A stretch of DNA of 64,000 nt, taken from assembly GCA_002336805.1 (NCBI GenBank), contig DDEZ01000009.1, positions 1-64,000 on the forward strand, written 5' to 3'. Under the pieces are notes generated by a model. The model was not told where the DNA came from and searched no databases. It was given only the letters and a program-made list of their open reading frames with translations. Below, one piece after another: positions 16,163 through 25,655 of the stretch. This DNA comes from Bacteroidetes bacterium UBA1941. GTDB taxonomy: Bacteria; Bacteroidota; Bacteroidia; Chitinophagales; LD1. Positions within the stretch are counted from its first letter, which is position 1; every line of letters starts with the position of its first letter. The position numbers were made by a program, and so were the translations under genes.

Positions 16163-17359
16163 TTGAGGATACTCGTCCTGCTAAACCGCATCCCCTGGCC
16201 GCTAAATGACGGCGGCGCTATCGGAGCCTACCACTTTGTGAAGGGCTACGCTGATGCCGGCTGCGAGGTGACCTGCCTGGCCATGAATACGGCCAAGCAC
16301 CACGTAGACCTGAAAAAGACGGGTAATGCCTTCACTGGCGTGAGCGAGTTTATCACCATAGATGTAGATAACCGGATCAAGCCCATAGACGCGGCGCTGA
16401 ACCTGCTGACAGGGAGGTCATATATCATGGAGCGCTTTGACAGTACTGCCTACCGGGCGGCTCTTGTAGCACTTTTGCAGAGAAAGGAATTTGACGTGAT
16501 ACATATAGATGGCCTGCCGCCATGCCTCTATATAGATACCTGCCGCCAGTATAGTAAAGCCAAGCTGGTGCAGCGAGCCCACAATGTAGAATACAAGATA
16601 TGGGAGCGCGGCGCTGTGGCAGATAGTAATCCGCTAAAACGCTGGTACCTGGGTATACAGGCCGCAAGGCTGAAAACCTTTGAGCGAGAGGCGCTGGGGA
16701 AGGTAGACACAGTACTGGCCATCAGCACGGAGGATGAAGGCTTCATAAAAGAACTGCAGCCTGCGGCAAAGACGATCATCGTGCCTGCGGGTATGGACAT
16801 AGATGAGAATATGCCGGCCATACAGCCGCCGGGTGTGAGCCTTTTCTTCATAGGAGCGCTGGACTGGCTGCCCAACCTGCAGGGGCTGGAGTGGTTTCTG
16901 CGGGATGTATGGCCGCAGGTGCATACAGCCTATCCGACGCTGAAGTTTCATATAGCCGGCAAGAAAATGCCTGAGCAGTTTTATAGCTTTGACCATATGA
17001 ATGTAGTGGCACATGGCGAGGTACCATCCTCTGTGGGTTTTATCAATAGCCACTCGGTGCTGCTCTCACCGCTGGTATCTGGCAGTGGGGTACGTATCAA
17101 GATCATAGAGGCGATGGCCATGGGCAAGGTGGTACTCTCTACGGCAGTATCTGCCGAGGGCAGCGGTGCCACTGATGGCGAGCACCTGCTCATAGCCAAT
17201 GATGCCGGGGAATACATCACTCAGATAGGCCGCCTGCTCACAGAGCCTGCGCTGATGGCTCGCCTCTCCCGCGGTGCGCGCGAGTTTGCCCTGGAGCGGT
17301 TTCAGAATAAGAAGATCATTGCACGGTTGCTGGACTACTATAATACACTATGCTCTTAG
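16163..17359 (+). CDS. Glycosyltransferase family 4/1, TTG start
   Basis: A 398-residue cytoplasmic GT-B enzyme. The N-terminal domain opens with RILVLLNRIPWPLNDGGAIGAYHF (shown in part) and has VIHIDGLPPCLY and QRAHNVEYKIWERGA. The C-terminal domain holds FIGALDWLPNLQGLEWFL, HVVAHGEVP-like segment and the donor-binding SPLVSGSGVRIKIIEAMAMGK. The reading frame begins with TTG at 16163; no in-frame ATG fits, and starting there keeps the first strand complete. The leader is A/T-rich with no Shine-Dalgarno. Its last 10 bases overlap the start of the GT2 gene at 17350, so the two are translationally linked and probably act on the same glycan. Confidence 0.88.
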   Translation: MRILVLLNRIPWPLNDGGAIGAYHFVKGYADAGCEVTCLAMNTAKHHVDLKKTGNAFTGVSEFITIDVDNRIKPIDAALNLLTGRSYIMERFDSTAYRAALVALLQRKEFDVIHIDGLPPCLYIDTCRQYSKAKLVQRAHNVEYKIWERGAVADSNPLKRWYLGIQAARLKTFEREALGKVDTVLAISTEDEGFIKELQPAAKTIIVPAGMDIDENMPAIQPPGVSLFFIGALDWLPNLQGLEWFLRDVWPQVHTAYPTLKFHIAGKKMPEQFYSFDHMNVVAHGEVPSSVGFINSHSVLLSPLVSGSGVRIKIIEAMAMGKVVLSTAVSAEGSGATDGEHLLIANDAGEYITQIGRLLTEPALMARLSRGAREFALERFQNKKIIARLLDYYNTLCS

Positions 17360-18540
17360 CCCTCCAGATCATCTACTGGGACTGCATCCTGCTGCTGCTG
17401 CACTCCTATGTGCTCTATCCACTGTTGCTGCGCGTCTTTGCCGTAGGCAAAAAGGATAATGACATGATCTATGAGCGCGATGAGCGATTGCCGAGGGTTT
17501 TCATCCTGATGTCTGCCTATAATGAACAGAAAGTGATCCGCGAGAAACTGGACTCCGTGCTGGATACCACCTATCCGCTGGACAGACTGGCCTTCTGCAT
17601 CGGATCGGACAATAGCTCCGACGCTACCAATGAGATCATCAGCGGCTATGCTGCAAAGTACCCTCAGATACGATTCACCCCCTATCATGAGCGCAATGGC
17701 AAGAGCGGTGTGCTGAATAAACTCTATACCCAGCTCAAAGCACAAGGCCTAGAGGAGAGTGATGTTTTCATCCTGACGGATGCAAATGTCTTTTTCACCC
17801 GCGACTGTATCTATGAGATGGTGAAGCACTTTAAAAACCCTGCTATCGGGCAGGTGGGTGGCAATGTGCTGAACAACGGACAGCGCGACGATGGCATCTC
17901 TGTGCAGGAGGCGACCTACATACAGCGCGAGAATATGATCAAATACCGCGAGGGGCTGGCGTGGGGTGCGATGATGGGTGCCTTTGGTGCCTGCTATGCT
18001 ATGAGGGCGGACTGCTTCTCTCCTATCCCGCCCAACTTTCTGATGGAGGACTTCTATATCAGTATGAGCATACTGCGGGAGGGTAAGAAAGCCATCTCAG
18101 AGTTCAAGGCAGTATGCTATGAAGATGTGAGCAATGAAGTGACCGAAGAATTCAAACGCAAGACACGTATTTCTACTGGCAACTGGCAGAACCTGGGCGT
18201 CTACTGGCGGATGCTTTTGCGCTTTGATGCGGTGGCCTTTGCGCTACTATCGCACAAGGTGCTGAGGTGGATGGGACCATTCATTATCCTGCTTATGCTA
18301 GTGACTAGTGGGATATTGATGCTGTGGATGCCGCTGTACGGTGTGCTGTTTGCCGGATTGGTTTTGTTCTGCCTGTCACCTATCGCAGAGACCCTGCTGA
18401 AGCGCCTCGGTATCCACCTGGCGCTTCTACGCTTTGTAGCTTACTTCAACCTGATGAACCTGGCGCTGCTGTATGGCTTCTACAAGTATCTGACGGGGGT
18501 ACAGACGAGTGCGTGGAGCCCGACGAAGCGGAATGTGTAA
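17350..18540 (+). CDS. Membrane-anchored glycosyltransferase family 2
   Basis: A 396-residue processive-type GT2 enzyme. One membrane helix lies at residues 3-25. The cytoplasmic GT-A domain spans about 45-290 with VFILMSAYNEQKVIREKLDSVL, CIGSDNSSDATN, LTDANVFF (DxN/DxD position), LMEDFYISMSI and KTRISTGNWQNL, close to the Q/RxxRW motif of hyaluronan and cellulose synthase relatives. Two or three further helices follow at about residues 300-385. It starts within the GT4 gene and probably shares its transcript. Its last 95 bases are overlapped antisense by the ParE-like toxin gene. Confidence 0.9.
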   Translation: MLLALQIIYWDCILLLLHSYVLYPLLLRVFAVGKKDNDMIYERDERLPRVFILMSAYNEQKVIREKLDSVLDTTYPLDRLAFCIGSDNSSDATNEIISGYAAKYPQIRFTPYHERNGKSGVLNKLYTQLKAQGLEESDVFILTDANVFFTRDCIYEMVKHFKNPAIGQVGGNVLNNGQRDDGISVQEATYIQRENMIKYREGLAWGAMMGAFGACYAMRADCFSPIPPNFLMEDFYISMSILREGKKAISEFKAVCYEDVSNEVTEEFKRKTRISTGNWQNLGVYWRMLLRFDAVAFALLSHKVLRWMGPFIILLMLVTSGILMLWMPLYGVLFAGLVLFCLSPIAETLLKRLGIHLALLRFVAYFNLMNLALLYGFYKYLTGVQTSAWSPTKRNV

Positions 18541-18835
18541 CGGCTAGAGAAAATTTACTATTGGGATTGCGGCTTGTGTGAAATACGGCGAAGACCAGAA
18601 CCCGATTATCAATGATCTTGTAGACTATCACGAAGGGAAATCTATGCAGTAGTGTCTGACGGAATCCATGACCAATCTCCGCAAAATGCTCAGGATACTT
18701 TTCTAGATATAATATGCTGCTTTTGACCTCATCTTTGAACTTATCGCCAAGACCAGGACTTTGTAACTCGTAGTAATCATAGGCCTCGTCAATCTCCAGA
18801 TAGGCTTTAGATCTGATAATGACACTATATGTCAT
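18446..18835 (-). CDS. ParE/RelE-type toxin with antisense C-terminal extension
   Basis: A 129-residue reading frame. Residues 1-95 are a complete RelE/ParE toxin (SKAYLEIDEAYDYYE, FRQTLLHRFPFVIVYKI, VLVFAVFHTSRNP), about the family length. Residues 99-129 are extra, Ser/Thr/Pro-rich, and are encoded exactly antisense to the end of the GT2 gene, with no family resemblance. A lost stop codon would explain this. ParE members poison gyrase and RelE members cut ribosome-bound mRNA; the sequence does not settle which. The start overlaps the antitoxin gene by 4 bases (ATGA), the usual arrangement. Confidence 0.85.
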   Translation of the reverse strand: MTYSVIIRSKAYLEIDEAYDYYELQSPGLGDKFKDEVKSSILYLEKYPEHFAEIGHGFRQTLLHRFPFVIVYKIIDNRVLVFAVFHTSRNPNSKFSLAVTHSASSGSTHSSVPPSDTCRSHTAAPGSSG

Positions 18836-19059
18836 TTACGCTTTCCGTTTAATTTCTGCTCTACTTGCTCCCAGGTATATGACTCACCTTCGCCTGCCTG
18901 ATATTCTCTTTCCCTTTCCCTTAGTTCGGCCCATTGTGTCTCGGACAATTCGTACTGCTTTACAGTAGGTTTCACCAGTGTCAGAATGGCCTCTAATACC
19001 TTCTCATCAGCTTGCTCCACATAGCCGTGCACTTCATTCCTCAGATCTGATGCCTTCAT
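18832..19059 (-). CDS. Antitoxin of the ParE/RelE pair
   Basis: A 75-residue acidic protein (MKASDLRNEVHGYVEQADEK at the start, then a YTWEQVEQKLNGK tail). This is the layout of small Bacteroidota addiction-module antitoxins with an N-terminal helical dimer part and a C-terminal segment that wraps the toxin. No classical ribbon-helix-helix or HTH can be read with confidence. It precedes the toxin with a 4-base overlap. The 260 bases upstream to 19319 hold no gene; they are AT-rich and should contain the promoters of this pair and of ribBA. Confidence 0.82.
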   Translation of the reverse strand: MKASDLRNEVHGYVEQADEKVLEAILTLVKPTVKQYELSETQWAELREREREYQAGEGESYTWEQVEQKLNGKRK

Positions 19060-19319
19060 TGTTTAGCTTTCTACTAAGATACGGAAACGAGGCAACTATT
19101 CAAAAAGCGCGGTTTCTCATGAAATAGCCGGCTCTTCCGGATAATAAAATTAATATATCTCATTTACATAAAATAAAAACTGAGCATTGACGCGGGTTTC
19201 AGAGCATAGCTGTTTGAGAAGAATAGCCATAAAAATAAGTCCTTGCTATTTCACAAATTTGCCCCGCATTATTTCAACGTCAGGCTTGCGCTTTGCCGCA
19301 GGCATAAAATATAACAGTA

Positions 19320-20681
19320 ATGAAATCACAACTGAATACAATAGAAGAAGCGATCGCTGATATCAAAAAAGGAAAACTGATCATCGTAGTAGATGACGAG
19401 GACCGTGAGAATGAAGGTGACTTTGTGACCGCTGCGCGCAATGTGACACCGGAGATCATCAACTATATGTCTAAGGTAGGCCGCGGCCTGATCTGCGCGC
19501 CGATATCCAAAGGAATAGCCGACCGCCTGAGCCTGAGCCTGATGGTGGGCAGCAACAACTCTGCTCATGAGACGGCCTTCACTATCTCTATAGACCTGCG
19601 CGGGCACGGCTGCACCACAGGTATCTCCGCGCATGACAGGTCTAAAACCATCCATGCGATGATAGACCCTAAGTACCGCCCCGAGGAGCTGGCGCGGCCA
19701 GGGCATATTTTCCCGCTCATAGCCAAGGAAGGTGGCGTGCTGCGCCGTACCGGCCATACAGAGGCTACGGTAGACCTGGCCAGGCTGGCGGGATTTGAAG
19801 AGGCGGGTGTACTAGTAGAAATCATGAATGAAGACGGCACCATGGCGCGCCTACCCGACCTGCTGAAGATGGCCAAGAAAGAAAAGCTAAAGATCATCTC
19901 TATCAAAGACCTCGTGGCCTACAGGATGAAGCACGAGCGCCTGATCACTAAGGAAGAGACGGTACACATGCCTACAAAGTACGGCGACTTCAAACTCATA
20001 GCCTACTCACAGCTGAATAGCGGCGATGTACATATGGCGCTGGTGAAGGGTACATGGAAGAAAGACGAGGCTGTGCTGGTACGGGTGCACTCCAGCTGTG
20101 CCACCGGAGATATACTCGGCTCTATGCGCTGTGACTGTGGCGACCAGCTGCATGCTGCCATGCAGCAGGTAGAGAAAGCTGGCAAGGGCGTGATACTCTA
20201 CGTACAGCAGGAAGGCCGCGGTATAGGTCTGATCAATAAACTGCACGCCTACCGCCTGCAAGAGAAGGGTAAAGATACTGTAGAGGCCAACCTCGCGTTG
20301 GGTTTCAATATGGATAACCGCGACTATGGTGTGGGCGCTCAGATACTGAATGACCTGGGCGTACAAAAGATGCGCCTGATGACCAATAACCCTAAGAAGC
20401 GCGTAGGCTTGATAGGCTATGGCCTGGAGATAGTAGAGAATGTGGCGCTGGAGGTACACCCCAATCCTCACAACCTCCGCTACCTGGAGACCAAGCGCGA
20501 CAAGATGGGCCACGAGATACTCAAGCCTGTAGCAACCGTAAAGCTGAAAGGTAAAGCGAAAGAAAAAGTAGCCGAAGTAGCGAAGGCCAAAACAAAGAAG
20601 ACCGACAAAGCCAAAGCCGTGAAAGCTGATAAACCTAAAGTGAAGAAGGCTGAAAAGGGTAAGAAGAAAAGGGCGAAGTAG
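19320..20681 (+). CDS. ribBA: Bifunctional riboflavin enzyme RibBA with Lys-rich tail
   Basis: A 453-residue protein catalysing two committed steps of riboflavin synthesis: 3,4-dihydroxy-2-butanone 4-phosphate from ribulose 5-phosphate, and GTP cyclohydrolase II. The N-terminal RibB part (about 1-205) has VVDDEDRENEGDFV, SAHDRSKT and RTGHTEATVDLARLAG. The RibA part (about 206-400) has RVHSSCATGDILGSMRCDCGD (zinc cysteines; quoted in part) and VQQEGRGIGL. Residues 408-453 are an unusual tail with 21 Lys among 46 residues, plus Ala. No FMN riboswitch is visible upstream. queA follows after 5 bases. Confidence 0.95.
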   Translation: MKSQLNTIEEAIADIKKGKLIIVVDDEDRENEGDFVTAARNVTPEIINYMSKVGRGLICAPISKGIADRLSLSLMVGSNNSAHETAFTISIDLRGHGCTTGISAHDRSKTIHAMIDPKYRPEELARPGHIFPLIAKEGGVLRRTGHTEATVDLARLAGFEEAGVLVEIMNEDGTMARLPDLLKMAKKEKLKIISIKDLVAYRMKHERLITKEETVHMPTKYGDFKLIAYSQLNSGDVHMALVKGTWKKDEAVLVRVHSSCATGDILGSMRCDCGDQLHAAMQQVEKAGKGVILYVQQEGRGIGLINKLHAYRLQEKGKDTVEANLALGFNMDNRDYGVGAQILNDLGVQKMRLMTNNPKKRVGLIGYGLEIVENVALEVHPNPHNLRYLETKRDKMGHEILKPVATVKLKGKAKEKVAEVAKAKTKKTDKAKAVKADKPKVKKAEKGKKKRAK

Positions 20682-20686
20682 CACCA

Positions 20687-21922
20687 GTGAATCCCCGCGA
20701 CATACGCATAGCAGACTATACCTATGTGCTACCTGATGACAGGATAGCTAAGTATCCTCTGCCTGATCGCGACCTATCCAAACTACTGCTGTATAAGGAT
20801 GGCAGCATCTCTGAAGATATATACCGCAATATCGCTGAATATATACCGGCAGACTCTCTGGTGATCTTTAATGACACGAAGGTGGTGCATGCGCGGCTTT
20901 TGTTTCCCAAAGATACAGGGTCTGTGATAGAGGTCTTCTGCCTGGAGCCTGATGAGCGGTATGCAGATATCACTACGGGCATGATGCAGACGCATGAGGT
21001 GTACTGGAAGTGCCTGGTGGGCAAGGCTGATAAGTGGAAAGAGAAAGAACTATACCTGCGCTATCCGGAGCATGGCATCACTATCACAGCCTCTATAGTA
21101 GAGAAGCTAAGCGACTGCTATGTGATACAGCTGCGGTGGGGTACGGAGGCGACGTTTGCGGAGATACTATACCTGGCAGGGGCAGTGCCACTGCCGCCCT
21201 ATATCAAACGCAAAGCAGACAAGGCTGACAGCGATACCTATCAGACCATCTACAGCAAGGTGGAGGGGTCTGTAGCGGCCCCTACAGCAGGACTTCACTT
21301 CACAGAACGGATATTTGATGACTTTCGCGCGAAGTCTATACACTGGGACTTTGTGACGCTGCATGTGGGTGCTGGGACATTCAAACCTGTAAAGGCAGAT
21401 GTGATAGCTGACCACCAGATGCACGCAGAGTGGCTGGATGTACCAGTGGCACTGATAAAAAAGCTGCGCGATGCGATCGCTACTGGGCGCAATATCGTAG
21501 CTGTAGGCACTACGGCTACACGCACGCTGGAGAGTCTCTACTGGATCGGAGCGAAAGTACATACCAAACCAGATACAGCTACCTCTCAGCTGGCCATACA
21601 GCAGTGGGATGCCTATGAGACGGATGGCTCATTGGCTACGACTGCTGCCCTTGATGCACTCCTCTCCTATCTGCATCGGCATGGTCTGGACCGTGTCATC
21701 ACGCGTACGCAGCTACTTATAGCACCGGGCTATCAGTGGCGGGTAGTACGAGAACTGGCCACTAATTTTCACCAGCCGGATAGTACGCTGCTGCTGCTGG
21801 TAGCGGGGCTCATAGGAGATGACTGGAAGCGCATCTATGATCATGCATTGGCCCATGACTTCAGGTTTCTCAGCTATGGGGATGGCTGCTATCTGAGAGC
21901 ATCCTCACCGCAAAAGCGCTAA
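20687..21922 (+). CDS. queA: S-adenosylmethionine:tRNA ribosyltransferase-isomerase
   Basis: A 411-residue enzyme that transfers the ribosyl part of AdoMet to 7-aminomethyl-7-deazaguanine in tRNA, forming epoxyqueuosine. Recognisable blocks: ADYTYVLPDDRIAKYPLPDRD at the N-terminus (quoted in part), FNDTKVVHARL, VEGSVAAPTAGLHFT, HVGAGTFKPV, AVGTTATRTLESL and ATNFHQPDSTLLLLVAGLIG. It is longer than the E. coli enzyme (about 356), mostly from loops in the middle. The start is GTG at 20687, five bases after the ribBA stop, so it is probably co-transcribed with ribBA. GTP is the shared root of both pathways. Confidence 0.93.
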   Translation: MNPRDIRIADYTYVLPDDRIAKYPLPDRDLSKLLLYKDGSISEDIYRNIAEYIPADSLVIFNDTKVVHARLLFPKDTGSVIEVFCLEPDERYADITTGMMQTHEVYWKCLVGKADKWKEKELYLRYPEHGITITASIVEKLSDCYVIQLRWGTEATFAEILYLAGAVPLPPYIKRKADKADSDTYQTIYSKVEGSVAAPTAGLHFTERIFDDFRAKSIHWDFVTLHVGAGTFKPVKADVIADHQMHAEWLDVPVALIKKLRDAIATGRNIVAVGTTATRTLESLYWIGAKVHTKPDTATSQLAIQQWDAYETDGSLATTAALDALLSYLHRHGLDRVITRTQLLIAPGYQWRVVRELATNFHQPDSTLLLLVAGLIGDDWKRIYDHALAHDFRFLSYGDGCYLRASSPQKR

Positions 21923-21955
21923 ACGCAAAACTCCTTTATCGCAGAGATAGATGAA

Positions 21956-24900
21956 TCAAAATATTGCTCTGATCTCAGCACGACCTGTATGGACCGATTT
22001 ATCCGTACCGGTCTGTCGGCCATCGTAGCTGAGCAGGAGCTGGATGCTGGTAGCCAGGCGCTGCTCAAAGCTCACATTCCAGACGAAGTTGTTGCCGTTT
22101 TTGAGGCCATCCAGCATGGCGTACTGCGCCTGTTCATTGGCATAGGAGCCACTGTTATATTTGATAGCCGAGTATGACACTTTGGTCCCGACTGTAGTCT
22201 TATTATGTCGGGAAAATTTAAAATCCAGGCCTACCTGATGGATCTGCGCATTCTGGCCGCCGTAGGTAGACACATCATTTTTCTTAAACCCAAAATAGTA
22301 TGTAGCAGCAAGTCGTATAGAGCTCTGGAATAGATAACTCAGCTCATTATTTGTTTCGTTGTACTTGATGCTGTATTGCTGATCTGCATAAAAGTCACTT
22401 TGGTTGGCTTTTGTACCATTGGTATAGCTGGACTGCAAGTTGAGTTGCTTCACTATGTTCCACTTCAGCGTCGCGCCTTGAGTCTGGGTGAGGTGATTCT
22501 CCACGCCGGCTGTGAGCAGGGTGCGGCTACGTGCGTAGTTGAAATCTATCTGGCCACTTATCTTGGCGCTGAGACGGTTTATATAGAGGCTATTGCGGCT
22601 ATTCATAGTGAGCGAGACGATATTGGTATCCATCTTATTGGTGGGAAATGGGTTGAAATAATTCTGTGTGGCTACGCCCTTGCCAGCGTAGATTTTCTTG
22701 GTCAGCTGCACGCTGGAGAAGAGAGAGAAGAGAGAGACAGCTTTGGCAAAGCCGTGCGGATTTTTCAGCAGGGCTGCCGGATTGATATTCAGTACCTCGT
22801 TGAAGGTAGTTGTATTGACCGCATAAAACTCCGGCGTGGTGGTAAATGACCTGATGTAGGAAGTGTCTGTGCGGTATGTAGCCGGTACGAAATCTGAAAG
22901 CTGCTTAGGTTTGGATGGGTCTTTGCCTATCCAGATATAGTCGCCGGTATTGGTAGGTGACACGAGGTAAACGAGCTGCACTTTTTGCTCGCTGCCGGCT
23001 CCGAGCTCATAGAGCGTGGAGGACCGTAGCAACCCTTTAGCCGCAGTCACTGTATAGTTGATCCGGCCTAGATAATAGTTCTTCAGATTGTCGGCTATGA
23101 GGGTAGAGTCGCGCAGGTCCAGGCGGCGGTAGGTGAGTGTCCAGTCTATGGTCTGATTGCGCAGGGAGACGATGCTGCCGGACACATTGATGGTGTGCGC
23201 TATCTTGACGATAGGGCGCAGCCCACGGGCGCTGGCGGGCTGCTCAGTCCGGAGCAGGTATTCTACCTTAAACTGATTCTTGGTAGTATCTGATGACCCG
23301 ATATAGTAGCGGTAGTTTTGCCAGATGTGCGTGAGCGCTGTATTGAAAGTATCTGTGTAATGATCTTTGTAAAGGTTTATTTCGTGATCAAAGGAAACAC
23401 CCGTTTTGATACCACCCAGCGCATTGAAACGATAGGACAGCTCGCCGCGCGGGCGTACGAAGTCTGACTTGCCCTCCAGCGCATCTGAGTGGAGATAGCT
23501 GCTGTAGAAAGTAAAACCGACTCCCTTGCGGGCCAGCTGTGCACTGACTACATTCTCATATCCCTTGTATACCGTATCGCGGATGAATGTGCGGAAACGG
23601 TAGTTGACAAAGCCCAGACCGGCCCAGGTATAGGTGATACCGGCTATACCGGTGTGCTCGTTGTAGGTTTGCGCACCACTCGTATTGAGATTGAAATCAC
23701 GTGCAAACTCGACATTGCGGAAGCGCTGTATGGGAGTAAAGTGATTCTGCACAAACTCATAGCTGGCCTCTATGTCTATCCGTTCCTTTACGGTATTAGA
23801 GTCTGCCTTCTTCGTCACGATCTGGCCTTTGTAGGCTATGGTGCCGGCGCCTCCAAGATCATTCTTTTTATCCTTTGAGGAGAAGAGGTTGACATTATTA
23901 TTGCTCAGGGCAGCCTCGGCAGTGATCACATTGTTCTTATTGACCGTATAGCTACCGCCGAGGGTAAACATCTGGTGCATCTGTGGTGCCACCAGCTTGA
24001 TGATAGGCAGGTACTGGCCGGTAGGTATTTTGGTCACACCAGAGGCCCCGACACTTAGTACCGGTGGTGAGTAGGTGAATACACGTCCATTGGCTGTATT
24101 CTGGGCAGAGATATAGGTACCATTGCCGGCACCTACATCGGTAAAAACGATGGAATAGCGTGCCCGGACCGAATCGGTGCTATAAACGTAAAATGTATCT
24201 CGGATTGCAACTGTATGACCAGAATCTGGAATATAGACATTGTACACAGTATCATGGCGCTCGTACAGTATCCGGTTGATATCAAACGAGGCGGTATCTA
24301 TACCGGTGTAGAAAGCCCTGTCTACACTATCTCCCAGAGATGCGAGGAAGGCCTTTTTATTATCATCCAGAGACTGCTGCTGGCTCTGGTTTTTGCTATC
24401 CTGCTCGGTGTACATATCAAAAAATACATTGCCTTTCTTATTCTTTGAGGTCCAGTCAAAGCGGGCATCGGCCATGGTGCGCTGGTAGCTGCGCTCAGAG
24501 TACTGAAACTCCACTACGATACGCAGGTCGGCAGTGATGATACGGCGGGGCGTGAAAGTAACAGTACCCAGATTGTAGTCTATGACGTAGTCCTGATTGG
24601 CGCCGCGGGTGAGCTTCTGCCCGTTGATGAATACCTGCTCAGAGTTGGCCAGGATGATGATGTAGGTCTCGCCATCAGCTCCAAGGAGTTTGTAGGGCCC
24701 TTGGTTGCCCTCGGTCACCGTGAGCGTATTGCGGGCAAATTTACCCTTGGAGATACCAGCTGCCACGTGTGCCTTGAGCGTACCATATTTCTTGAGGTCA
24801 TAGAGGCCATTGTAGCCCCCGCCTTGCGCCTTCTTGGTATATGAGAGAAAATGATCAGGCGGAGAGTACATGTCAAAGTCACCAACGATGACTGTATGGT

Positions 24901-25528
24901 TTCCTTTGCGCAGCTGGATGAATATCTTGTCAAACTCCTGCACCTGCTGCGTATTGCCCTCCGGCTGGATGGGGATATTATTATCGGTGATAGCGGCTGT
25001 GACCTCCAGGTCGCGGGCCAGCATGCCCTGCATCTGGAGGTTGAACGCCGAGTTGAGCACTACGCTCTGATTGCTACCAAATGACAGGCCGCGGGAGAAG
25101 TTACCATTGTAGTCCAGCGAGCCGAAGTCTATGAGCTTGTCAGGTGAGACCTCTGCAGGCACATAGACAAAGGGTGCCAGAGTACGGTTCATGTTGGTTT
25201 TCTGATAGACGCGGTAGTCTTTATCAAAATACTTATTGGCAAAGGCGTAGGGATAGGTACGAAAAGATGCATTCACAGAATCCCCTGCAGGCTTCTTCTT
25301 CCAGATCAGCAGGGATGCGAAGGGGATGACATCATAATTAGATGTATCAAGCAGCTGGCCATCCGGCGCGCGGAGCAGCAGCGTGTGAGGTATGAGGCTG
25401 AGACTGTCCAGTTTCACGGTATCTACATTCAGCGGGATGCTGCGCTGCCTGATATTGCTGGCATACTGCGCCCGGACTGTGCCCAGAGCCATGCATAACA
25501 GGACCAATATGTAGATACGCCGTACCAA
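21956..25528 (-). CDS. Large outer-membrane beta-barrel protein, unknown family
   Basis: A 1190-residue protein with a signal peptide ending VRAQ. After an N-terminal region with PEVSPDKLIDFGSLDY-like sequence comes SRGLSFGSNQSVVLNSAFNLQ and a block AAITDNNIPIQPEGNTQQVQ with DKIFIQLRKGNHTVIVGDFD, which reads like a conserved signature in Bacteroidota proteins of this size. Residues 550-1190 are alternating beta-strands with aromatic girdles, ending RAEIRAIF with a terminal Phe, as in outer-membrane barrels. No TonB box, plug or sorting domain is seen. Function is unknown. It lies alone between queA (convergent) and the dehydrogenase gene. Confidence 0.8.
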   Translation of the reverse strand: MVRRIYILVLLCMALGTVRAQYASNIRQRSIPLNVDTVKLDSLSLIPHTLLLRAPDGQLLDTSNYDVIPFASLLIWKKKPAGDSVNASFRTYPYAFANKYFDKDYRVYQKTNMNRTLAPFVYVPAEVSPDKLIDFGSLDYNGNFSRGLSFGSNQSVVLNSAFNLQMQGMLARDLEVTAAITDNNIPIQPEGNTQQVQEFDKIFIQLRKGNHTVIVGDFDMYSPPDHFLSYTKKAQGGGYNGLYDLKKYGTLKAHVAAGISKGKFARNTLTVTEGNQGPYKLLGADGETYIIILANSEQVFINGQKLTRGANQDYVIDYNLGTVTFTPRRIITADLRIVVEFQYSERSYQRTMADARFDWTSKNKKGNVFFDMYTEQDSKNQSQQQSLDDNKKAFLASLGDSVDRAFYTGIDTASFDINRILYERHDTVYNVYIPDSGHTVAIRDTFYVYSTDSVRARYSIVFTDVGAGNGTYISAQNTANGRVFTYSPPVLSVGASGVTKIPTGQYLPIIKLVAPQMHQMFTLGGSYTVNKNNVITAEAALSNNNVNLFSSKDKKNDLGGAGTIAYKGQIVTKKADSNTVKERIDIEASYEFVQNHFTPIQRFRNVEFARDFNLNTSGAQTYNEHTGIAGITYTWAGLGFVNYRFRTFIRDTVYKGYENVVSAQLARKGVGFTFYSSYLHSDALEGKSDFVRPRGELSYRFNALGGIKTGVSFDHEINLYKDHYTDTFNTALTHIWQNYRYYIGSSDTTKNQFKVEYLLRTEQPASARGLRPIVKIAHTINVSGSIVSLRNQTIDWTLTYRRLDLRDSTLIADNLKNYYLGRINYTVTAAKGLLRSSTLYELGAGSEQKVQLVYLVSPTNTGDYIWIGKDPSKPKQLSDFVPATYRTDTSYIRSFTTTPEFYAVNTTTFNEVLNINPAALLKNPHGFAKAVSLFSLFSSVQLTKKIYAGKGVATQNYFNPFPTNKMDTNIVSLTMNSRNSLYINRLSAKISGQIDFNYARSRTLLTAGVENHLTQTQGATLKWNIVKQLNLQSSYTNGTKANQSDFYADQQYSIKYNETNNELSYLFQSSIRLAATYYFGFKKNDVSTYGGQNAQIHQVGLDFKFSRHNKTTVGTKVSYSAIKYNSGSYANEQAQYAMLDGLKNGNNFVWNVSFEQRLATSIQLLLSYDGRQTGTDKSVHTGRAEIRAIF

Positions 25529-25599
25529 AACCGAAACTCTAAAACGCGCTTTAGGGCTACAAATTACTAAACCGGAAGTAATAAAATGGGGTGAGTGTG

Positions 25600-25621
25600 A
25601 GGCGGTAATACACTACCGCCT
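25600..25621 (-). terminator. Hairpin after the threonine dehydrogenase gene
   Basis: AGGCGGTA and TACCGCCT form a perfect 8-bp stem with a 6-base loop, 35 bases beyond the dehydrogenase stop on the minus strand. The trailing sequence is only weakly T-rich, so termination is likely but not certain. Confidence 0.45.
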
Positions 25622-25655
25622 GTGGAGTGGCAGAAAAACCCGCAACCGTTGCCCG

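Noticed and set aside
19060..19319. Possible FMN riboswitch ahead of ribBA
   Set aside because: The conserved FMN-aptamer blocks are not present in this AT-rich 260-base gap.
20007..20684. 225-residue open frame on the minus strand inside ribBA
   Set aside because: It lies antisense to a well-recognised enzyme; hydrophobic, with no domain or ribosome-binding signal. Long antisense frames are common in this codon usage.
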